Part shown: in pieces, positions 34,677-43,339 of the stretch | Position numbering within the stretch: position 1 is the stretch's first letter | Layout of the letters: each line of letters opens with the position of its first letter | Assembly: GCA_020634575.1 (NCBI GenBank) | Contig: JACKBM010000034.1 | Coordinates: 7,684 to 71,683, forward strand | Length of the DNA stretch: 64,000 nt | Source of the DNA: Ardenticatenales bacterium | GTDB lineage: Bacteria; Chloroflexota; Anaerolineae; Promineifilales; Promineifilaceae | Reading direction: 5' to 3' | Program-made: the position numbers and the translations under genes | Notes under the pieces: generated by a model | Told to the model about the DNA's origin: nothing | The model's database searches: none | What the model saw: the letters and a program-made list of their open reading frames with translations, nothing else

Positions 34677-34746
34677 TTTGCCACGAAGGGCGCAAATTTT
34701 CGCCAAAAAATTCGCGAAAATCTGCGCCATCTGCGGCCAAACTTCT
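34677..34746. repeat. Intergenic inverted repeat inside the eCIS operon
   Basis: The segment GCCACGAAGGGCGCAAATTTT... pairs with ...AAAATCTGCGCC..GCGGC, with an internal TTTTCGCC/TTCGCGAAAA pair, forming an imperfect hairpin between gp25 and the J gene. It belongs to the same family style as the elements at 2398-2462 and 38685-38795. Confidence 0.55.
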
Positions 34747-34759
34747 CCTGGAGCTCTGC

Positions 34760-36763
34760 ATGTTACCCGTACCACAACTGGATGATCGCCATTTTCAGGA
34801 AATCGTCGACGAAGCCAAAAAGCGCATCCCGCATTACTGCGAGGAGTGGACCGACCATAACGTCAGTGACCCCGGCGTCACCATGATTGAGCTGTTTGCC
34901 TGGATGATGGATATGGTCCTCTACCGGGTCAACCAGGTGCCCAATCTGCATTACATCAAGATGCTGGATATGTTTGGCCTGAAGTTGCAGCCGCCGGAAC
35001 CGGCCCGGGCGCCGGTCACCTTCTGGCTGTCAGCGCCGCAGGCTAAGACGGTGTTGTTACCGGCCGGTACCGAAATCGCCACCACCCAGACCGAGACCGA
35101 AAAGGCGATCGTCTTTACCACCGAAAGCGATTTCCTCGTTAACCCGCCCAAACTCGAGGTGGTTATGTCCGCCGTGGCCACACAACAGGCGCACCAGAAG
35201 CAGTTCATCAATCACAACCTGCGCCACCTGACCAAGGGCGGCGACGAGATCGAGATTTACACGGCTGTGCCCCAGGTTGACGACTGCCTCTACTTCGGCT
35301 TCAGCGAAGATCTGAGCCACCACATTCTCAGCCTGACGCTGGATTTCAGCAGCGCCGGTGGCGCCGGCATCGACCCGACCCTGCCCCCCTACGTATGGGA
35401 AGTGGCCCAGGGACGGCAGCGGGATCAATGGGTCCGCTGCGACATCGACATGGATTCGACCCGCGGCTTTAATGAATCCGGCCGGATCCAGATCCATCTG
35501 CCCCAGATGAACCGGCGCCGCCTCAACGAGCAGACGCTGTATTGGGTACGCGCCCGCGTCAAAGGGATTTCGCCACTCGAGCAGCGGCAGGGGATGCGCT
35601 CCTACCAATCGACGCCACGGCTAAAGCAGGCGCTGGCCCACGCCCGGGGCGGCACCGTCTGGGCTCGCCACATGCAGACGTTGACCAACGAGCTGTTGGG
35701 TAAAAGCGACGGCACGCCGGGCCAGCGTTTCCGCACTCGCTTGCAGCCGGTTTTGGCGCGGGAAGCGGGCGAGGTTGTGCGGGTGGAACTGGGCGGGACA
35801 CCGGCCGGTCGCTGGCAGGAGATTACCGATTTTGCCGGCTCCGCCGCCGCCGATAACCATTACACCTTTGACAGCGTCAGCGGCGAGATCCGCTTTGGGC
35901 CGGCGATCCGGCAGCGCGACGGGATGATTCGCCGCTTCGGCGCCATCCCCCCCCGCGGTGCCAACATCATTTTGCAGCGCTACCGGGTTGGCGGCGGCAT
36001 CAACGGCAATGTCGACACCGGCGCCATCAACACCCTGAAAAGCGGCATTCCCTTTGTGGACCGGGTCCTTAACCGGGAACCGGCTCGCGGGGGCCTGGAC
36101 GCTGAGACCATTGAGCAGGCAATGATGCGGGCGCCGTCGCTCATCCGCTCGCGCGACCGGGCGATGTCCAGCGACGATTTTGAGTTCCTGACGCGCCAGG
36201 CATTGCCGGCCAAAGTTGGCCGGGTGCGGGCGTTACAGGCGCGGCCGGGCGAGGATTCCAACGTGCCGCCGGGGCAGGTTTATGTGCTGATTGTGCCGCA
36301 GGCGAATTTTCCGGCCGGTTACCTTCAAGCCGACGAACTGAGCCTGACGCCAGAAGATCTGGCCACCGTTCATGAGTACCTGGACCAGCGCCGCCTGCTC
36401 ACGACGCGCCTCAACGTGCGCACACCTGCTTACCGCTGGGTCTCCGTCAACGTGCAGCTCGGCACCATGCCCGGCGCCGACGAAGGCGCCGTTGAGCGAG
36501 AAGTGCTGGCCCGCCTTTACCGCTTCCTCAACCCGCTGACCGGCGGCATGGATGGCACGGGCTGGCCCTTTGGCCGCAATCTGTTCGTCGCGGACATCTA
36601 CCAGGCGCTACAGAACATCCCCAATGTCACCTTCATCCGCAACGTGCAACTATACGCTGCCCGGCCCGGCGGCGAGCGCGTCGGCGAACCGGTGGACAGC
36701 ATCGATGTGGTGGCCCATGGCGTCATCGTGTCGGGCCTGCACGATGTCCAGTTTGTGCAGTAG
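34760..36763 (+). CDS. Baseplate J-like protein (Pvc11-like)
   Basis: 667 residues from ATG 34760. It opens MLPVPQLDDRHFQEIVDEAKKRIP and contains SDPGVTMIELFAWMMDMVLYRVNQVP, the conserved baseplate J/gp6 N-terminal helix pair. LPAGTEIATTQTE and later FLTRQALPAKVGRVRAL, GQVYVLIVPQ, FGRNLFVADIYQALQNIPNV give the rest of the fold. It forms the outer wedge ring of the baseplate. A divergent internal region (200-430) is longer than in phage J proteins, as usual for eCIS. The next gene starts 9 bp after its stop. Confidence 0.93.
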   Translation: MLPVPQLDDRHFQEIVDEAKKRIPHYCEEWTDHNVSDPGVTMIELFAWMMDMVLYRVNQVPNLHYIKMLDMFGLKLQPPEPARAPVTFWLSAPQAKTVLLPAGTEIATTQTETEKAIVFTTESDFLVNPPKLEVVMSAVATQQAHQKQFINHNLRHLTKGGDEIEIYTAVPQVDDCLYFGFSEDLSHHILSLTLDFSSAGGAGIDPTLPPYVWEVAQGRQRDQWVRCDIDMDSTRGFNESGRIQIHLPQMNRRRLNEQTLYWVRARVKGISPLEQRQGMRSYQSTPRLKQALAHARGGTVWARHMQTLTNELLGKSDGTPGQRFRTRLQPVLAREAGEVVRVELGGTPAGRWQEITDFAGSAAADNHYTFDSVSGEIRFGPAIRQRDGMIRRFGAIPPRGANIILQRYRVGGGINGNVDTGAINTLKSGIPFVDRVLNREPARGGLDAETIEQAMMRAPSLIRSRDRAMSSDDFEFLTRQALPAKVGRVRALQARPGEDSNVPPGQVYVLIVPQANFPAGYLQADELSLTPEDLATVHEYLDQRRLLTTRLNVRTPAYRWVSVNVQLGTMPGADEGAVEREVLARLYRFLNPLTGGMDGTGWPFGRNLFVADIYQALQNIPNVTFIRNVQLYAARPGGERVGEPVDSIDVVAHGVIVSGLHDVQFVQ

Positions 36764-36771
36764 GTGCGCGG

Positions 36772-37503
36772 ATGGCGAAACGGGTACGGCGCAAAGGGCA
36801 GGAGCAGACCGAGCGAACGGCTCATCTGCCGGGCAACCGCAGCGGTGAGGAGATGACCATGCCGCTGAATCAATGGCAGCAGGGCTACGGCAATGCCTAT
36901 CTGCAACGGCTGGCCCAGCATGAAGAAGAAAGCGCCGCCGAACAGACGCCGGCGCAGGTCTCAGCCGAACCGGACCGCCGTTATGAGTACAAGGGGCATG
37001 TCTCGGCCCAGATTAATCGGGACAAGTTGCAGATCGACCTGAAGAAAATTGTCGATCTACACAGCCTGGGGGTCAATCGGGCGACGCTACCGGGCAAAAT
37101 CAAACAATGGCTGGCCGTGCTGGCTATCGCCCTGGGGCTGGACAGCGAGCCATTCCAGCACAGCGCCAAATTGAGCCGGGAGGGCATCCTGGAGCTGCCG
37201 TTAGGGGACGAATTGATCGCGCAAATGACGAAGCTGATGGGCGAAGACCCGGAAAAGATCGAACAGGTTGATCCACAGCTCCCATTTGGCGGCGCCGGCC
37301 TCGAGGCAGAGGCCGAACTCTGTTTCGATGGCGCCGAACTGGACGAACTGCCGCTCGATCACAAGGAAGATCTGATCGGCCGGGGCGAGTCAGAGCCGGG
37401 CCTTTTTGTGGTCGTCCGCCTGCGCGGCTCCTTCCCGGCCCAGGGCCTGAGCGACGACCAGGACGAACTCCTCGGCACACTCATCTTGCGGGCGGAGTTT
37501 TGA
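36772..37503 (+). CDS. eCIS-associated protein with GNxYLQR motif
   Basis: 243 residues if started at ATG 36772, but AGGAG just before 36853/36859 suggests a shorter product starting MPLNQWQQGYGNAYLQRL. That opening carries the QxxYGNxxxQRL motif also present near the N-termini of the DUF4157 proteins of this cluster. The remaining sequence is an alpha/beta domain (YEYKGHVSAQINRDKLQIDLKKIVDLH...) not assigned to a family. Its place between the J and tail-I genes suggests a small baseplate or cargo-interacting role. Confidence 0.65.
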   Translation: MAKRVRRKGQEQTERTAHLPGNRSGEEMTMPLNQWQQGYGNAYLQRLAQHEEESAAEQTPAQVSAEPDRRYEYKGHVSAQINRDKLQIDLKKIVDLHSLGVNRATLPGKIKQWLAVLAIALGLDSEPFQHSAKLSREGILELPLGDELIAQMTKLMGEDPEKIEQVDPQLPFGGAGLEAEAELCFDGAELDELPLDHKEDLIGRGESEPGLFVVVRLRGSFPAQGLSDDQDELLGTLILRAEF

Positions 37504-37510
37504 GAGAAGA

Positions 37511-37655
37511 GTGGACACGGATTTGCACGGATTTGGCACGGATTTTTTTGATATGGATGAAAACTTTGATTATTGCGAATGGCCTAAGCTGCCGCGAATA
37601 ACGCAACAATCCAAAAGAAAAATCCGCGTTAAATCCGTGCTAATCCGCGGCAAAA
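37511..37655. repeat. 'ATCCGTG' inverted repeat element inside the eCIS operon
   Basis: The left part iterates CACGGATTT three times (37515-37550) and the right part iterates AATCCGCG/AATCCGTG (37620-37651) in reverse complement, around an AT-rich centre. It belongs to the family of the element at 3066-3146 and occupies the 173-bp gap before the FHA-tail protein I gene. Confidence 0.65.
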
Positions 37656-37676
37656 AAATCTTAAGGACCATGAACT

Positions 37677-38672
37677 ATGGCGTCTACCGATAACCTTGAA
37701 CTGATCATCACTGGACCGGACACTGAGATGGTGCTGCCGCTGGCCGCTGGCGTCTACGTGCTGGGCCGGGTGCCGGGGGTGGATATTCAGCTGGATCATC
37801 CGCGCATCCTGCGCCGGCATCTGCGGCTGGAGATCAGTGACAAAGGCATCCAGATCACGCCGCTGAACCGGCGCAGCCACACCCAGGTGAACGACGAGGA
37901 CATCCCGGCCGAAATTCCGGCGGCGGTCAAGCCAGGGGACCGCATCGCCGTGGGGCCATTCATCCTCATGATTGTCGGTGCCGGGGACAGCGAGCCAGCG
38001 GCGCCTGAGCCGGATGACAGCGCGGAAGAAGTGGAGCTGGTCGCCGCTAGCGGGGCTGGCGGCGGCGCCCCGCCGCCCACGGCGATGCCGGATTACCTGC
38101 GCCAGGCGCCATTGCCACCGCCCGACTACAGCGACCGCATTCCCGATGGCCTGGGCCGGCACAGCGTCAAATACATGCGCTACCTGCCCCACATCTTCCA
38201 TGATGATTTTACAAGCCGCTTCATCGGCTTGATCGAAGCGCTTTACATGCCGATGCAGTGGAATGTCGACAATTTTGATCTGTTCCTGGACCCAATGACC
38301 GCGCCGACCTATTTTCTGGATTGGATTGCGGGCTGGTTCGGGTTGCGCTTTGACCATACCTGGAGCGAAGAACAGCGGCGGACGCTGCTGGCGGAAGCGA
38401 ACACCTTGTTTGCCCAGCGCGGCAGTAAACGGGCCCTGTCACGGTTGCTGGAGATTTACACCGGCCGGACCCCGGAAATCCAGGATCTACAAGAAGATCA
38501 GGATCCATTCACCTTTACTGTCCGCCTGCCCATGCGCGAGCGGGATACCAACCGGACCTTGCTGGAACAGCTGATCGAGGCCAACAAACCCACCCACACC
38601 AGCTACATCCTCGAATTCAGCGGCCAGCTCGACCTTGACGTCGTCTACTCCAAGCTAGATTTTGGGGATTAG
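37677..38672 (+). CDS. FHA domain fused to tail protein I-like baseplate protein
   Basis: 331 residues. Residues 1-105 are an FHA-type phosphothreonine-binding fold (LAAGVYVLGRVPGVDIQLDHPRILRRHLRLEI...PAAVKPGDRIAVGPFILMIV; the canonical GR..S..H positions read GR..D..R/H). After a Pro/Gly-rich linker, residues 150-331 match the phage P2 tail protein I family (YMRYLPHIFHDDFTSRFIGL, WNVDNFDLFLDPMTAPTYFLDWIAGWFGL, GSKRALSRLLEIYTG). Tail I/Pvc12 proteins attach fibres or complete the baseplate. The FHA fusion suggests recruitment of a phosphorylated partner; two kinase-like FHA membrane proteins lie further downstream. Confidence 0.85.
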   Translation: MASTDNLELIITGPDTEMVLPLAAGVYVLGRVPGVDIQLDHPRILRRHLRLEISDKGIQITPLNRRSHTQVNDEDIPAEIPAAVKPGDRIAVGPFILMIVGAGDSEPAAPEPDDSAEEVELVAASGAGGGAPPPTAMPDYLRQAPLPPPDYSDRIPDGLGRHSVKYMRYLPHIFHDDFTSRFIGLIEALYMPMQWNVDNFDLFLDPMTAPTYFLDWIAGWFGLRFDHTWSEEQRRTLLAEANTLFAQRGSKRALSRLLEIYTGRTPEIQDLQEDQDPFTFTVRLPMRERDTNRTLLEQLIEANKPTHTSYILEFSGQLDLDVVYSKLDFGD

Positions 38673-38684
38673 TTTTTTTGCCGC

Positions 38685-38795
38685 AGATACTTCGCTGCGC
38701 TCAGCACAAGTTTATGCAGATGGCAGGATTTGGGAACGCGATTCTAACTCATGTCGCGAAACCAACATCCACATAATCTGCGAAATCTGCGGCAA
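38685..38795. repeat. 'GCCGCAGAT' inverted repeat element
   Basis: TTGCCGCAGAT (around 38678-38690) pairs with ATCTGCGGCAA (around 38785-38796), with ATGCAGATGGCAGG and AATCTGCGAAATC words between. It fills the gap before the giant eCIS-core gene. The left arm runs into the stop of the preceding gene. Confidence 0.55.
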
Positions 38796-38807
38796 AAGGA
38801 AACATCA

Positions 38808-41800
38808 ATGAGTAAGCAGCAGCCGAATCAGAGCAGGCAGAAGCCGGATAGCAAGAGCGTGCAGGCGTCGCGGCAAGTGGAGAGCGGGGCGCCGCAGGCC
38901 GAGCAGGTACAGCTGGGCGCCATTCAGGCAGCCATGGCCGACCCAACGCAGGCGTCGCGCAAGGCAGTGCGCGGGGCGCAGCGGGCCTATGGCAACCAGC
39001 ATGTGCAGCGCACCATCCAGCGCCGCCAGGTGGCCCGCCGAATGCAGGTGAACGAGCAGGATGATCAATATGAAAAAGAGGCTGAGTCGGTGGCTGACTC
39101 GTTGCAGCGTTCACCGGCCGCCGCCACAGCGCCGGGCAGCAACGGGAGCGGGCCGGCTGATCCGGCCGGATCAGCCCCAACCGCTGGCGCCGTCCAACGG
39201 GCCATGACCGTCAGCTCCCCCGAAGATCCGCTGGAAAAAGAAGCTGAAGAGGTCGCTGATTCTCTGCAGCGCTCGCCGGAACATGTGCCGCCGGTGGGCG
39301 AAGACGGTGGCAGTAGCGGAGGGGGTGATGGTGATGGGGGTAGCGCCGGCGGCGCTGCGGACCGTCAGGTGGCCCGCCAGGCTAATGGCAGTGAGGGCGG
39401 CGGGACCGCTTCCGCGTCGAACGGCAAGGCGCACCGGCCGGTGCCCACCCAGCTCAGTGGCAACCTGTTCCAGCGCCAGGAAGAGCTCGGCGAAGAGGAG
39501 CTGGCACTCAGCCCCGAAACAGAAAGCCAGTTACCACCCGTCGCCGAAGGTGTAAGCACCCTCCAGCGCAGCGGCGACGGCATGGATAGCCAGGGCAATG
39601 TCCACGACGACGTCTCCCGACAAATCGACCGCAAGCGTGGCGGCGGCCAGCCGCTAACCACGCCGGTCCAGCGCCGGATGGAAGGCCACCTCGGCGCTGA
39701 TTTCAGCAATGTGCGCGTCCACACCGATGGCGAATCGGACACGCTGAATCGTTCGCTCCAGGCCGAAGCATTCACCACCGGCACCGACATCTTCTTTAGC
39801 CGCGGCGCCTATGAGCCGGGCAGCCAGGGCGGCCAGCAGCTGCTGGCCCATGAGCTGACCCATGTGGTCCAGCAAGGGGGAGCACCGGCCGGTGCCCAGC
39901 GCCAGGAGGAAGAGGAGGACGTTCAGCGGCAGCCGTCAGACACCCCAGCCATCCAGCGCGCCGGCGACGCCGATGCTGAAGCCAAGACGAAGGAAAAGGC
40001 AGCCGAGGGGCGCGACGAAGCAGCCGGCAAGAAAAATGAGCAGGAAGGTAAGAAGAAGGAGGCCGAAGGGGAAGCCACTGGGGACGCTGTCGCGGTGGCG
40101 GCGCCCTTGGTGCCCAAGATCCCGCCGCCACCAGCGGCCCGCGACATTCCTGGCGTCCAGGAAAACAACATGCTGAACAGCGCCGAGCGGGAGATGCCGG
40201 AAGCGGCCGGTGGCGATGAACTCGGCGTCCTCGGCTGGCCCCTGACCAAAGAGATGGCCATGCCCGATTGGGACGAGGAGGTTGCCAAATACGACGCCTT
40301 CAAGTCGGGCGATTTTGAAGCGATGGGAGCCGACCTCTCCGCCCTCGAAGGCTACGCCATCGGCCTGGGCGATCCGATCACGGTTGATGATCCGGAGGTG
40401 CGCGCCCGCATGGTGGCTGACGCCCTGGCAGGCGGTCTGAACGGGGGTGACGCCGTCGGGCCCTTGAACTTCATGAAGGGATATTTGCTGGATAGCATCC
40501 CCTTCGCCGGCACCATCGCCTCGTTGGGGACGCTGTTTACAAAGGGACCCGGCGAATGGTTCGGCGAGATGACAGGCGGCGTCTCCAATGCCGCCAAGAA
40601 CATCGGCAACGCCTGGAAAGGGCTGGGCGAAGGCAGCGGCTGGAATCGGGCCGCCAGCGCCATTGAACTGATGATTGGCGTCATGGAGTTGCTGAACTCC
40701 ATTGTCCAGTTCATCAGCACCATCGCCCTGATTGTGACCATTGTCGGCGCTATTTTTATCGGCATTGGCATGGGGTTGTTGGCGTTTATCTTCACGGCAG
40801 CGGCCGGCGCCTCGCTCATCTCGTTCTGGACCTCACCGACCATTATCGCCGGCAAGATAGCCCTGATCTGCGCCGCCTACCTGGTGCAGAGCCAACTGCT
40901 CATCCGCACCCTGCGCGAGATCGCCATCGCTTTCCGCATCATCGACATGCTCTATTACGAATCTGACCCGGAGAAGCTGATGGAGCGGCAGGCCAAACTG
41001 GCTGAGCATTCGACGGCGCTGAACCAGGCCGCCTACGAAAACCTGCGCATGGGCATCCGTGACGACGAGGAGAAGGGAATAGACGAAGAAAAAGTCGGCA
41101 CACCGCCCTGGGAACAGGATATGACCGACCCGGAAGTTATCGACCCCGGCATCGAGCGCGTCAGCCGGATGGGCGACGATGAAAAACAGGATTATCGCGC
41201 CAAATGGCTGGAAAAATACGGCATCGACAGCACCGCTGACCAGGTACGTGAAGAGCTGTCCAACTCCGAGACCGAGCCGCCGCCCCTACTGGAGTACCGG
41301 GGCGACCCGATTGAGGATGTGGTCGGCCGGATTGACCGCAATGCCGTGGCCATTTACGAGCTGGAACGGCAGGAAATGCTGCTAATGGACGAGCAAAACG
41401 AGACGGCCCAGGCCACGGATGTCGCCCAGCAGCAGGTGGAGACCCTGGGCGCAGCTCAGCAATCCGTCGCCGAAAACCAGCGCATGGCCGATGAGCATCA
41501 GAAAGATATTGATGTCAAGATGCAAAAGCAGGATGACCTGAAAGGGCAGAGCCAGGACACCGAAAAGACCGGTCAGAAAGGTCAGGGAGAGAGCGGCGAG
41601 GCCAAAGGGCTGGCGGCCATCATCCTGGCCCTGCTGAAACCCATGATGCCAGCCGTGAAAGCGTCAGGCGAAGGGGTCTCTGGCGAAAAAGAGAACCAGA
41701 CCAACCAGGGCGGCGAGCAAGGGACCGAAGTGACCGACACGACGGTCGATTCAGCCCAGGAAAGCCAAAAAGAGGCCGACCTGCGCAAAGAACAGACCAA

Positions 41801-42275
41801 GAAGACCCAGGCCGAGGCGACCGCCAGCCAGCAACAGTTGGACAGTACCGGCAACTACCTGGAAAGCAACCAGGAGCAGGCCGAAGAAGGGGTAGCCGGG
41901 CTGGAATCGTTGCAGAGCGACATCGCCGCCATGCGCGAAGAGGTGGCGGCGGCCAAACAGCAACTCATGGACGAGCGTACCGAGGCGATCGCCGACGCCA
42001 TGGATTGGATGATCAGCTGGCGCGAACAACGCGAGGCACTATTCGAGCAGATGGAAGGGCGCCTGCAGACGCTCCTGCCGGATCAGCCACAAGAAGACGA
42101 AGAAGGCGCCGAAGACAGCGACGAAGAAAAGGCTGACTTCGACTTTTACGACGAAGAAAAAGACCAGGGCAAGCTCAAAGGCTACTACGGCACGTCCGAC
42201 ATCGAGGGCGAATATGATCCCGAAGATGGCGACCAGAACAGCGACGAGCTCGAGCAATTCGCCCTCGACTACTAA
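38808..42275 (+). CDS. Giant eCIS-core (DUF4157) protein with hydrophobic and coiled-coil regions
   Basis: 1155 residues from ATG 38808 (AAAGGA upstream). YGNQHVQR is at residues 61-68. VQR/LQR motifs and acid-rich linkers follow, then the DUF4157 domain ending in HELTHVVQQGG (His348). After a KEK-rich linker comes a helical region with a long hydrophobic hairpin (about 625-700, VMELLNSIVQFISTIALIVTIVGAIFIGIG), the block SDPEKLMERQAKL (719), and a coiled-coil C-terminus ending in an acidic tail. This layout suits either an injected pore-forming/effector protein or a tape-measure-like component. It is paralogous in its second half to the protein at 45490. Confidence 0.78.
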   Translation: MSKQQPNQSRQKPDSKSVQASRQVESGAPQAEQVQLGAIQAAMADPTQASRKAVRGAQRAYGNQHVQRTIQRRQVARRMQVNEQDDQYEKEAESVADSLQRSPAAATAPGSNGSGPADPAGSAPTAGAVQRAMTVSSPEDPLEKEAEEVADSLQRSPEHVPPVGEDGGSSGGGDGDGGSAGGAADRQVARQANGSEGGGTASASNGKAHRPVPTQLSGNLFQRQEELGEEELALSPETESQLPPVAEGVSTLQRSGDGMDSQGNVHDDVSRQIDRKRGGGQPLTTPVQRRMEGHLGADFSNVRVHTDGESDTLNRSLQAEAFTTGTDIFFSRGAYEPGSQGGQQLLAHELTHVVQQGGAPAGAQRQEEEEDVQRQPSDTPAIQRAGDADAEAKTKEKAAEGRDEAAGKKNEQEGKKKEAEGEATGDAVAVAAPLVPKIPPPPAARDIPGVQENNMLNSAEREMPEAAGGDELGVLGWPLTKEMAMPDWDEEVAKYDAFKSGDFEAMGADLSALEGYAIGLGDPITVDDPEVRARMVADALAGGLNGGDAVGPLNFMKGYLLDSIPFAGTIASLGTLFTKGPGEWFGEMTGGVSNAAKNIGNAWKGLGEGSGWNRAASAIELMIGVMELLNSIVQFISTIALIVTIVGAIFIGIGMGLLAFIFTAAAGASLISFWTSPTIIAGKIALICAAYLVQSQLLIRTLREIAIAFRIIDMLYYESDPEKLMERQAKLAEHSTALNQAAYENLRMGIRDDEEKGIDEEKVGTPPWEQDMTDPEVIDPGIERVSRMGDDEKQDYRAKWLEKYGIDSTADQVREELSNSETEPPPLLEYRGDPIEDVVGRIDRNAVAIYELERQEMLLMDEQNETAQATDVAQQQVETLGAAQQSVAENQRMADEHQKDIDVKMQKQDDLKGQSQDTEKTGQKGQGESGEAKGLAAIILALLKPMMPAVKASGEGVSGEKENQTNQGGEQGTEVTDTTVDSAQESQKEADLRKEQTKKTQAEATASQQQLDSTGNYLESNQEQAEEGVAGLESLQSDIAAMREEVAAAKQQLMDERTEAIADAMDWMISWREQREALFEQMEGRLQTLLPDQPQEDEEGAEDSDEEKADFDFYDEEKDQGKLKGYYGTSDIEGEYDPEDGDQNSDELEQFALDY

Positions 42276-42277
42276 CC

Positions 42278-42325
42278 ACCCGACGGGATGCCGACCCGAC
42301 GGGTCCCGTACCCGACGGGTTGCCA
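42278..42325 (+). repeat. Three 16-bp direct repeats before the TPR-like gene
   Basis: ACCCGACGGGATGCCG (42278-42293), ACCCGACGGGTCCCGT (42294-42309) and ACCCGACGGGTTGCCA (42310-42325) share the word ACCCGACGGG, with a partial fourth copy before the ribosome binding site. They occupy the whole gap between two eCIS genes. They could form alternative hairpins (CCCGACGGG is self-complementary at its ends) or bind a regulator. Confidence 0.75.
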
Positions 42326-42347
42326 ACCCCTCAACGGGAGTTTGACG

Positions 42348-43331
42348 ATGCACGAACAATTCAACGCCGCTATCAAGAACGCTAAAAGCGAACCGGCCGA
42401 AGCCGCGCTTTATCACAGCCAATACGGTTTCTGGCTGGGCCGGCAGGGCGACTGGCGGGCGGCAGCGGGCCAATTTGCGGCTGCAGCCAACCTGGCTGAA
42501 ATATCTGGTGAAGAGGCTCTGGTGGCGGAATATCGCTATGCTGAGGCGCTGGCGCTGCAGCAGGCGCCGCGCAGCAAGGGCAAGGCACGGGTGGCGCTAC
42601 GGCAGGCCACCGAAGCCTACAGCGCGCTGGGCCGCAGTGACCGGCTGGCCCAGACGCAGCGCCATCTGGCCGCCAATGAGGCGCGATCCGGCCGGTTCAC
42701 CCCCGCCCTCAACCTCATCCGCCACGCCCAAACAGCCTGCGCCGACGATCCGCTGGCCTGCGCAGAGCTAGCCCTCGACGAAGGCGTCTATGCTGCCATC
42801 CTTGGCGAACGCGCTACAGCGGCGGCGGCGCTCAATCGCTCCCAGGAGCTGGCAACTGCTCACGGCAAACCGCAGCTGGCCGAACAGGCCCGGGCGCTGT
42901 ATCAGCTGCTCATCGCCGCGCCGGTGCGGGATCCGCTGGGCGAGCAGATCGCGGTGGCCCTGCGCGACTACCGGGCCAGCGATGACAACCTGCAGGCGGC
43001 GCTACTGGCTTTCCAGGCGGGCCGCTACGGTCGCGCCCTGAAACTGGCGCAACAAAGTCAACAAGCCGCCCTCGATTCACTCGATTACGGCCGCTACCTC
43101 CGCTACAGCAGCAGTGCCCTGCTCATCGCCCTGATTCAGGAAAAACAAGGGCAGGATAGCGCCGCCCTGGCCACACTGTTGACCTGCAAAAAAACCATGG
43201 AACGCCATCTCGGCCCAGAAACCGGCCAGGCGATTAAACGAACCCTGGACGCTCTCGCCGTACGCTGGGGACCGGCCCGCACCGATAAGGCGCTGCGCCA
43301 TTACCGGCAGGCGGTGGCCGCCCAGGGTTGA
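42348..43331 (+). CDS. TPR-like helical repeat protein of the eCIS cluster
   Basis: 327 residues from ATG 42348 (GGGAG upstream). The sequence is made of paired alanine-rich helices (YGFWLGRQGDWRAAAGQFAAAANLAE, EYRYAEALALQQAPRSKGKARVALRQA, and so on), about six to seven repeats, as in TPR or SEL1-type scaffolds. It lies between the giant eCIS-core protein and the AAA+ ATPase and ends at the TTG/TGA boundary with the latter. A role as chaperone or cargo adaptor for the neighbouring large protein is inferred. A second, frame-disrupted relative follows the second giant protein at 50252. Confidence 0.7.
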   Translation: MHEQFNAAIKNAKSEPAEAALYHSQYGFWLGRQGDWRAAAGQFAAAANLAEISGEEALVAEYRYAEALALQQAPRSKGKARVALRQATEAYSALGRSDRLAQTQRHLAANEARSGRFTPALNLIRHAQTACADDPLACAELALDEGVYAAILGERATAAAALNRSQELATAHGKPQLAEQARALYQLLIAAPVRDPLGEQIAVALRDYRASDDNLQAALLAFQAGRYGRALKLAQQSQQAALDSLDYGRYLRYSSSALLIALIQEKQGQDSAALATLLTCKKTMERHLGPETGQAIKRTLDALAVRWGPARTDKALRHYRQAVAAQG

Positions 43332-43339
43332 TACCTAAT

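Noticed and set aside
42278..42325. CRISPR array at the 16-bp repeats
   Set aside because: The repeats are short and contiguous without spacers, and no cas genes are nearby.
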